From Chitinophagaceae bacterium (GTDB lineage Bacteria; Bacteroidota; Bacteroidia; Chitinophagales; Chitinophagaceae), in assembly GCA_022843585.1 (NCBI GenBank), contig JALHNJ010000004.1:1-64000 (forward strand): a stretch of DNA of 64,000 nucleotides, read 5' to 3'. The position numbers and the translations under genes were made by a program. Below, one piece after another: positions 57,035 to 64,000 of this stretch. Under the pieces are notes generated by a model. That model ran no database searches. It had not been told where the DNA came from and saw only the letters and a list, made by a program, of their open reading frames with translations. The stretch's first letter is position 1, and each line of letters starts with the position of its first letter.

Positions 57035-58243
57035 CTAGAAAGTAACTATACCCGTAAACCGCCATTGTATGGCTTCTTGTGCCGGGCCTTTAAAATAGCC
57101 AGCATCTGTTTGCAGCTTCAGATTATGCTTGAAGAAATAATGAGAATAAGCTATCATATACTCATTAACCCTTGAAGTGTAGTTAGCAATTTTTTTATCG
57201 GGTGAAGTAAAGCCGTATCGAACAGCAAATTCATCTTTTTTAGTAAATAAATATCCGCTCTGTAAGAGCAAGCCTGTCCCACTGTACACAAAATTTGCTT
57301 TAGCTGGGTTATTAGGATCTATGCTGATACCATTCCTCGAATTTCTTATATACATCTCACCGGTAAAGGACCAGCCTTTCTTTTTCATCACTATATCTGC
57401 ACCATAATAATGTATGTCTGCTAATTGATTATTAAATAAATATTCTCCTAGCTGGCCTGCCACCCGGCTGGTTCTATTATTAAAGTTGTAACTAATCCCT
57501 AGCGATAATTTGAATTTGTCTTCAAAAAAAATATCCGACTCAACATAATCCCCACTATTCTTAAACTCTCCAAACGGTAATAACTCCGAACGAAATGAAT
57601 AACTCAAGCCATTTGTTTTATCAGAATTAATTCTCCCTTCACCTGAAGTCAGCGCAAAGGTGTTGCTTAATATTGCTTTCTTTTTGAAGTAAATGGTGTT
57701 AGTTACCCAAAAGCCTTTGTCCCGGTCCAGAGTAAAAAGTCCATTGGTATTAGAACGGTCTGCAAACTGCAGATTTCCGGAAGATGTTTGCCGCTGCCGG
57801 TTACCGGGTAGTTTTGTTTGTCCGAATCCCAATCGCCAGCTTTTATTGGGAGAGTAATACAACATAGCATCTCTTAAAAACAGGTTGTTTTGCACAGCAG
57901 AATTATCTGGCGAAATATCTCGTTGAGAAAAAGAAAGCTGAATCCGATAGGTAAATTTCTGGCTAATGGCGTTACCTGCAAAATTGAGACGGAGGCGCCG
58001 AATATAGAAATCAACAGTACTATTCTTCGTTTTTAAGTCGTACCGGGATTCTGCCATGCTTTGTATTCGGCCCCCTATGCCCAAAGAAAAAGTACTATCC
58101 CGGGATGAAAAGGTAATAGGCTTGCCAAAATGTGCATCCATAAAGCCATTATCGGGGTTATACTGACCCGTACTAATAAGGGAGAAAAGAAGGAAAAAAC
58201 CAGTTAAATATGTTGTTACCACTATTCTGTTAGGCCAAAACAT
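57035..58243 (-). CDS. OprO/OprP-like phosphate-selective porin family protein
   Basis: DSTFSLGIGGRIQSMAESRYD...FYIRRLRLNFAGNAISQKFTYRIQLSFS; beta-barrel with aromatic C-terminus. Confidence 0.82.
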   Translation of the reverse strand: MFWPNRIVVTTYLTGFFLLFSLISTGQYNPDNGFMDAHFGKPITFSSRDSTFSLGIGGRIQSMAESRYDLKTKNSTVDFYIRRLRLNFAGNAISQKFTYRIQLSFSQRDISPDNSAVQNNLFLRDAMLYYSPNKSWRLGFGQTKLPGNRQRQTSSGNLQFADRSNTNGLFTLDRDKGFWVTNTIYFKKKAILSNTFALTSGEGRINSDKTNGLSYSFRSELLPFGEFKNSGDYVESDIFFEDKFKLSLGISYNFNNRTSRVAGQLGEYLFNNQLADIHYYGADIVMKKKGWSFTGEMYIRNSRNGISIDPNNPAKANFVYSGTGLLLQSGYLFTKKDEFAVRYGFTSPDKKIANYTSRVNEYMIAYSHYFFKHNLKLQTDAGYFKGPAQEAIQWRFTGIVTF

Positions 58244-58415
58244 GACTTGTGTTTAAAATTGCTGCAATATAAAGTCTTTGTTATTGAATCATTACCCTAA
58301 TTTTATTTCTATATTAACAAATCATTAATTCTCCCTACCCTTAACACCCATCATTAATTCTACCCGGTATTTTCGCAAATCATTCGGCCTCAGCCGATAT
58401 TAAAAACTACGAACT

Positions 58416-59063
58416 ATGGCACTACAATCGTTTTTGAAAATCTTCATGCCGAAGAACAAAATTTTTTATGAATTATTTGAGAAGGTAGCAGATAATGCTG
58501 CTAAAATGGGCTCTATCCTGCGGGATATTGTGGCCGAACCTGATTTCGATAAAAGAGGTGCATTAATATTACAAGTTGAAGATCTCGAACATGCTAATGA
58601 TGAATTGACACATAATATTTTTACAGAACTGGGCAGAAACTTTATAACACCTTTTGATAGAGAAGATATTCATTATCTCGCTACATCACTCGATGATATA
58701 GCAGACTATATATATGCCGCTGCTAAAAAAATAAACTTCTATCGGGTTAACCCCAATGACACCGGCATGCAAAAATTTGCGGAACTGATTGAGCAGGGTG
58801 CGCAGCAGGTAAAAATTGCCGTAACTGAGCTTCGTGACATGAAAAATATGCGGAACATTACAGAAGCGTTGGTAAAAATAAACAGTATTGAAAACCAGGC
58901 AGACGATGTGTTTGATTTCAGTATCGAAAAATTATTTGCTACAGAGCCAGATGCAAAAGAAGTGATTAAGAAAAGGGAGATTTACCAGGTAATGGAAATT
59001 GTTACCGATAAATGCGAAGATGCAAGCAATGTGATAGAATCTATAATTATTAAATACGCTTAA
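58416..59063 (+). CDS. DUF47 / PhoU-like phosphate transport regulator
   Basis: FYELFEKVADNAAKMGSILRDIV...YLATSLDDIADYIYAAAKKI; directly upstream of Pit. Confidence 0.92.
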   Translation: MALQSFLKIFMPKNKIFYELFEKVADNAAKMGSILRDIVAEPDFDKRGALILQVEDLEHANDELTHNIFTELGRNFITPFDREDIHYLATSLDDIADYIYAAAKKINFYRVNPNDTGMQKFAELIEQGAQQVKIAVTELRDMKNMRNITEALVKINSIENQADDVFDFSIEKLFATEPDAKEVIKKREIYQVMEIVTDKCEDASNVIESIIIKYA

Positions 59064-59141
59064 TAATTGTCAATGTGCAAATGTTAGTTTTCGAAAACTG
59101 TATTAAATTTTCACATTCACACATTTTCTAACTGACTTCTT

Positions 59142-60344
59142 ATGACAACTTTTCTAATAGTAATTATAGCATTAGCCCTGATATTTGATTATATCAATGG
59201 CTTTCACGATGCAGCTAACTCCATAGCCACTATTGTATCTACCAAAGTGCTTACTCCTTTCCAGGCTGTATTATGGGCAGCCTTATTTAATTCAGTTGCC
59301 TTTTTCATTTTTAAAGATCATGGGGTTGCCGATACAGTAGCTAAGACTGTTAAGCCAGACTGGGTTGGCCCCAATATGATGGTAGTTATTTTTTCAGGCC
59401 TAATAGCTGCTATTGCCTGGAATTTATTGACATGGTGGTTAGGCATTCCTTCGTCTTCTTCCCACACATTAATAGGAGGTTTTGCAGGTGCCGCTGTTGC
59501 AGCTGGTGGATTTGGTGCTGTAAACTCGCCAATTATTCTTAAAACGGCTGCCTTTATATTTATTGCTCCAATTGTCGGAATGTTAATGGCATTTATCATG
59601 TCGCTTTGGTTTCTTAGTTCCTTTAAAAAGGGGTGGACCTCAAAAATATTTTCCATTCTGGTACTCATTTTTGTAGCCGTGTTTCTTTACGTTAGTCTTC
59701 AAACCGATCCGGCTAAACTTAAATCTGATTACGATTCGCACATTATGAATGTAATCATGTATTCAAAGAATTTTAAGTGGATACTACTCTCGTTTATTTT
59801 AGTTACAATGGCTGTATTTGCATTATATCTCAGCAACATGAATGCACACAAAGCCAATGTATGGTTTAAGAAATTACAATTGATCTCATCTGCTGCCTTT
59901 AGTATCGGGCATGGTGGTAATGATGCACAAAAAGTAATGGGCATTATAACAGCCGCCTTGATTGCGGGTGGAAGTATTACAAATATTAGTGAAATGCCGA
60001 ATTGGGTGCCTATTTCCTGTTATGCAGCTATTGGTTTGGGAACCATGAGTGGTGGTTGGAAGATTGTAAAAACAATGGGTACTAAAATTACAAAAGTTAC
60101 TCCTTTTGAAGGTGTAGCAGCCGAAACTGCTGGTGCTCTTACGTTGTTTATTACGGAAGCTTTAAAAATTCCGGTAAGTACAACGCATACAATTACGGGT
60201 GCTATTATGGGTGTTGGTGCTACTAAAAGATTGTCTGCAGTAAGATGGGGAGTTACAGTAAGCCTTTTATGGGCATGGGTACTTACCATTCCTATTAGCG
60301 GGTTGTTAGCAGCGGGTATATATAATATTGCTATTCTCTTTTAA
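59142..60344 (+). CDS. Pit-family inorganic phosphate transporter
   Basis: DYINGFHDAANSIATIVSTKVL; SIGHGGNDAQKVMGI; KIPVSTTHTITGAIMGVG. Confidence 0.96.
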   Translation: MTTFLIVIIALALIFDYINGFHDAANSIATIVSTKVLTPFQAVLWAALFNSVAFFIFKDHGVADTVAKTVKPDWVGPNMMVVIFSGLIAAIAWNLLTWWLGIPSSSSHTLIGGFAGAAVAAGGFGAVNSPIILKTAAFIFIAPIVGMLMAFIMSLWFLSSFKKGWTSKIFSILVLIFVAVFLYVSLQTDPAKLKSDYDSHIMNVIMYSKNFKWILLSFILVTMAVFALYLSNMNAHKANVWFKKLQLISSAAFSIGHGGNDAQKVMGIITAALIAGGSITNISEMPNWVPISCYAAIGLGTMSGGWKIVKTMGTKITKVTPFEGVAAETAGALTLFITEALKIPVSTTHTITGAIMGVGATKRLSAVRWGVTVSLLWAWVLTIPISGLLAAGIYNIAILF

Positions 60345-60368
60345 TTCAATTGACTTTATTAAAATAAA

Positions 60369-60394
60369 AATCCTGACTTTTGTCGGGATTTTTT
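60369..60394 (+). terminator. Intrinsic terminator after pit, T-tract abutting the galE ATG
   Basis: AATCCTGACTTTTGTCGGGATTTTTT immediately before ATG at 60395. Confidence 0.8.
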
Positions 60395-61450
60395 ATGGGT
60401 AAAATATTAGTAACAGGTGGCTGCGGCTACATCGGATCACACACTCTGGTAGATTTAATTGAACATGGATATGATGTTATTTCGGTTGATAACAACTCCC
60501 GTTCAAATCCCGTAATATTAAAAGGTGTTGAACAAATAACCGGTAAAAAGATAAAAACCTACAAAGTAGACCTCTGCAATTTTGATGATACGTTTGCTAT
60601 TTTCCAGGAGAACGAAGATATAAGTGGAGTAATACATTTTGCAGCGTATAAAGCCGTCGGTGAATCAGTAGAAAATCCATTACTTTATTTTGAAAACAAT
60701 CTTACTTCCTTGATTAACCTGCTTAAATGTGTGCAGGAATTTCATACCCCGCATTTTGTTTTCTCATCCTCTTGTACCGTCTATGGCAACCCGGATGAAG
60801 TACCCGTTACTGAAAACACCCCTTTAAAAACTGCAGAATCTCCTTATGGTTATACCAAGCAAATGAGTGAGCAGATCATCAGTGAGTTTGCAAAAAGCTC
60901 AGATACGCAATGTATTTTATTACGCTATTTTAATCCTGCCGGAGCACATCCTTCCTCCATCATTGGAGAAATGCCATTAGGCAAACCTCAAAATCTTGTT
61001 CCTGCAATTACGCAAACCGCTATTGGCCGTTTAACAAAAATGACGGTGCATGGAAGCGATTATGATACCAGGGATGGGTCTTGCATAAGAGACTATATTC
61101 ATGTTTGCGATTTAGCCAATGCTCACACCCTATCACTTCAATATTTGGAAGATCTGAAAAATAGTAGCCAATGCGAAGTTTTTAATCTCGGCAGTGGAAA
61201 TGGGATTTCCGTTTTAGAAGCAATTAAAGCGTTTGAAAAAGTAAGTGACGTTAAATTGAATTATGAAATTGGCCCCAGAAGACCGGGTGATGTAATAGCA
61301 ACGTATGCGAATAACAATCTCGCCAAACAAGCCCTAGGATGGAATCCAATATTTTCGCTGGAAGATATTATGGCCACCGCCTGGAAATGGGAACAAAGAC
61401 TGAAAGCTGATGAAACTGTTTTTGGAAGCCAGTATGGCGAGTTGAATTAA
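60395..61450 (+). CDS. galE: UDP-glucose 4-epimerase
   Basis: ILVTGGCGYIGSHTLVDLIEHGYDV; SSSCTVYG; SPYGYTKQMSEQII; RYFNPAGAH. Confidence 0.95.
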   Translation: MGKILVTGGCGYIGSHTLVDLIEHGYDVISVDNNSRSNPVILKGVEQITGKKIKTYKVDLCNFDDTFAIFQENEDISGVIHFAAYKAVGESVENPLLYFENNLTSLINLLKCVQEFHTPHFVFSSSCTVYGNPDEVPVTENTPLKTAESPYGYTKQMSEQIISEFAKSSDTQCILLRYFNPAGAHPSSIIGEMPLGKPQNLVPAITQTAIGRLTKMTVHGSDYDTRDGSCIRDYIHVCDLANAHTLSLQYLEDLKNSSQCEVFNLGSGNGISVLEAIKAFEKVSDVKLNYEIGPRRPGDVIATYANNNLAKQALGWNPIFSLEDIMATAWKWEQRLKADETVFGSQYGELN

Positions 61451-61532
61451 GAGTAGGGAGTCGTAAGTCTTTAGTCGGGAGTTGAAACCCGAACACTCAG
61501 AATTTTACATTTTATTTGGGTGTTCGATAATA

Positions 61533-61598
61533 GTGAGTAGCGGACAGAACGATGAAGGGTGCGACGCAACTGGGCTGCTAGTAGCAATATAGTTGGTC
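61533..61598 (-). repeat. Dispersed intergenic repeat, copy 2 (inverted)
   Basis: Minus-strand core GTTGCGTCGCACCCTTCATCGTTCTGT at 61544-61570. Confidence 0.6.
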
Positions 61599-61658
61599 GA
61601 ATAATTAATTCCTTTCTCTCTGGACTCAGCGACCTCTGCGTGAAACCTCTTTTTCTCA

Positions 61659-61690
61659 TTTGCCTCTTTTATCCTCTTAGCTTACATTTG
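61659..61690 (+). promoter_or_regulatory. Consensus Bacteroidota promoter for the transketolase C-half gene
   Basis: TTTG-N20-TACATTTG. Confidence 0.65.
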
Positions 61691-61710
61691 CCGCACTTAA
61701 ACAATAAGGC

Positions 61711-62673
61711 ATGCTAAAGGAAATTCAATCAACAGGAAATAAAGATACCCGTAGTGGCTTTGGCGATGGCATTGTGGAAGCGGCCCGCAAAAACGCAAAT
61801 ATAGTGGCTCTTACAGCCGACCTGGCTGGCTCATTGAAGCTGAACCAGTTTATGAAAGAGTTTCCAGAACGTTTTATACAAGTAGGAATTGCAGAAGCGA
61901 ATATGATTGGCATTGCTGCTGGTTTGACTATCGGTGGAAAAATTCCTTTCACTACTACTTTTGCCAATTTTTCTACCGGGAGGGTGTATGACCAGATTCG
62001 TCAATCTGTTGCTTACAGCGGTAAAAATGTAAAAATTTGTGCATCACATGCCGGACTAACATTGGGAGAAGATGGTGCCACTCACCAAATTTTAGAAGAT
62101 ATAGGTTTGATGAAAATGCTACCAGGGATGACAGTTATAGTACCCTGCGATTATGCACAAACAAAAGCTGCCACGGAAGCTATAGCAGAATTTGAAGGAC
62201 CGGTTTATCTGCGATTTGGTCGCCCGGTTTGGCCAATATTTACTTCCGACAGACCATTTGAAATTGGTAAAGCACAACAGTTTTCTGAAGGAACAGATGT
62301 ATCCATTTTTGCCTGTGGCCATTTGGTATGGAATGCTATCCAGGCTGGTATTATTTTACAGGAAAAAGGAATTAGTGTGGAAGTGATAAACATTCACACT
62401 ATTAAGCCTTTGGATGAGGAAGCGGTACTTCAATCAATTCGTAAAACTAAATGTGTAGTAACCGCCGAAGAGCACAATATCATTGGCGGATTGGGAGATG
62501 CAATTGCACAATGTGCTGCTAAAAACTTCCCGGTGCCCATCGAATATGTTGGTACAAAAGATACGTTTGGAGAAAGTGGTAAGCCAACTGAATTGCTGAA
62601 AAAATATGGTTTAGATATTCCGGATATTGTAGCGGCAGCGGAAAAAGTAATAGCAAGAAAAAACAAGGGTTAA
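61711..62673 (+). CDS. Transketolase, C-terminal subunit (split-type)
   Basis: DTRSGFGDGIVEAARKNANIVALTADLAGSLK...GIAEANMIGIAAGL...EEHNIIGGLGDAIA; lacks the N-terminal TPP-binding half. Confidence 0.92.
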   Translation: MLKEIQSTGNKDTRSGFGDGIVEAARKNANIVALTADLAGSLKLNQFMKEFPERFIQVGIAEANMIGIAAGLTIGGKIPFTTTFANFSTGRVYDQIRQSVAYSGKNVKICASHAGLTLGEDGATHQILEDIGLMKMLPGMTVIVPCDYAQTKAATEAIAEFEGPVYLRFGRPVWPIFTSDRPFEIGKAQQFSEGTDVSIFACGHLVWNAIQAGIILQEKGISVEVINIHTIKPLDEEAVLQSIRKTKCVVTAEEHNIIGGLGDAIAQCAAKNFPVPIEYVGTKDTFGESGKPTELLKKYGLDIPDIVAAAEKVIARKNKG

Positions 62674-62693
62674 TAGATTGTTTTAAAGTATTT

Positions 62694-62727
62694 GAGCAGG
62701 TTCTTCTATTATTGAACCTGCTTTTTT
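62694..62727 (+). terminator. Intrinsic terminator
   Basis: AGCAGGTTCTTCTATTATTGAACCTGCTTTTTT. Confidence 0.8.
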
Positions 62728-62800
62728 ATTTTTAAGAATTGAAAATTATTTTAAACAATTGGGCTTCGCTACATTCTAACCGAACCAAACCCCGGCATTA

Positions 62801-63355
62801 ATGTCCCTGACTATAACAAGTGATAGTGAGTTGCTCGTTCAATTTCGTAACCCCGATACGAAGGAAAAAGCCTATACAAGCCTCATTAAAAAATATCAGG
62901 AAAAGCTTTATTGGCATATCAGAAGAATGGTGGTTGACCATGATGATGCGAATGATGTACTTCAAAATGTATTGATACGGGTGTGGAATGGGCTGCAAAA
63001 TTTTCGGGAAGACAGTCAATTATATACCTGGCTTTACAGAATTGCTACCAATGAATGCCTCACCTTTCTGGAACAGCAGAAAAAGAAAAGTGCGGTAAGT
63101 TTTAGTGATGTGGAAAGTGGTTTGAGTAATAAAATAAAGGCGGATCAGCATTTTGACCCCAATAAATTGGAGTGGAAATTGCAATTAGCTATACAACAAC
63201 TTCCTGATAAACAACGGGTAGTGTTTGGATTGCGATATTACGATGAAATGCCATACGAGGAAATGAGTCGTGTGCTGGAAACCAGTGAGGGGGCATTAAA
63301 AGCCAGTTATCATCATGCTGTCAAAAAAATTGAGGATTATATGCTAAATCATTAA
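62801..63355 (+). CDS. ECF sigma-70 family RNA polymerase sigma factor
   Basis: KKYQEKLYWHIRRMVVDHDDANDVLQNVLIRVWNGLQNFREDSQLYTWLYRIATNECLTFL; sigma4 EEMSRVLETSEGALKASYHHAVKKI. Confidence 0.94.
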   Translation: MSLTITSDSELLVQFRNPDTKEKAYTSLIKKYQEKLYWHIRRMVVDHDDANDVLQNVLIRVWNGLQNFREDSQLYTWLYRIATNECLTFLEQQKKKSAVSFSDVESGLSNKIKADQHFDPNKLEWKLQLAIQQLPDKQRVVFGLRYYDEMPYEEMSRVLETSEGALKASYHHAVKKIEDYMLNH

Positions 63356-63393
63356 ACTTTAGAGGGCTAAACCCATCTTAGTTAGGCATTAAA

Positions 63394-64000
63394 ATGAACA
63401 CAAGAGACAACATATTACAAGAATTACAGGAGCTGCAAAGCATGCTAACAACTACTGTTCCTCAAAACACTTACGCTGTTCCAGCGGGATATTTTGAAAG
63501 ATTAGCGGAGCAGGTGCTTAACAGGATAAAAGCTTTAGAGACGCAAAACGACTTTGATGAGTTGAATCTGATATCTCCTACGCTAGCTAATCTTTCCAAA
63601 TCTATGCCTTACAGAGTACCGCAAGGATATTTTGAAGGGCTGCCTGAAAAAATGTTGGGTGTAATACAAGAAAACAATCAACTATCAGCAAAAGAAGAAT
63701 TGGAAAGCATTTCACCGTTATTAAGTGGTTTGAAAAAAGAAATGCCTTTTAGTGTGCCGAAAGATTATTTTGAAAATACTATACAATCACCTGCTAAACC
63801 AGAAGTAAAAATTGTTTCAATTACTAGCAGAAAATGGTTCCGTTATGCAGCAGCAGCGGTTGTAGTAGGTGTGATAGCGATGGCGGGGTTATTAATTACC
63901 AACAACAATAATATTGACCCAACTACAAACTCTCATGCCTGGGTGAAGAAAAGTATTAAAAAAGTAAGCACTGACAAACTAGACCAATTTATTCAATTGG
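63394..64000 (+). CDS. Probable anti-sigma-associated membrane protein, truncated by the window end
   Basis: Open frame from ATG at 63394 to the window end; TM RKWFRYAAAAVVVGVIAMAGLLIT; follows the ECF sigma gene. Confidence 0.65.
   Translation, partial: MNTRDNILQELQELQSMLTTTVPQNTYAVPAGYFERLAEQVLNRIKALETQNDFDELNLISPTLANLSKSMPYRVPQGYFEGLPEKMLGVIQENNQLSAKEELESISPLLSGLKKEMPFSVPKDYFENTIQSPAKPEVKIVSITSRKWFRYAAAAVVVGVIAMAGLLITNNNNIDPTTNSHAWVKKSIKKVSTDKLDQFIQL

Overview
The window looks like ordinary chromosome from a Bacteroidota member, probably Chitinophagaceae-like. Supporting signs are several type IX secretion (T9SS) CTD proteins, TonB/CarboxypepD_reg receptors, TTTG-N20-TAnnTTTG promoters and an atpBEFHA operon. 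About 45 protein-coding genes are supported. I found no rRNA, tRNA, CRISPR array or transposase. Recognised genes include ruvC, greA, rsmA, pdxA, atpBEFHA, galE, a split-type transketolase C-half, an ECF sigma factor and its probable anti-sigma partner (cut by the window edge). Between 40 and 60 kb many genes concern phosphate or arsenic: an OmpR/PhoB-type two-component system, two Pit transporters, an alkaline-phosphatase-family protein, an OprP/O-like porin with DUF47/Pit, an arsR-DUF6428-ACR3-metallophosphoesterase cluster, and a TonB receptor/beta-helix lipoprotein pair. The most interesting observations are: (1) a 66-bp array of six 11-bp-phased TGTTAm/kTAACm repeats upstream of the TonB receptor, with Pho-box-like geometry, and weaker phased matches upstream of other phosphate genes; (2) a single in-frame TAG that splits an otherwise intact Pit transporter; (3) an attenuator-like hairpin plus a perfect Shine-Dalgarno in the greA leader; (4) two matching ArsR-type dyads in the ars cluster; (5) a dispersed intergenic repeat seen twice; (6) a caspase-like C-terminal domain in a 751-aa secreted protein. 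All calls come from reading the sequence; no searches were run.
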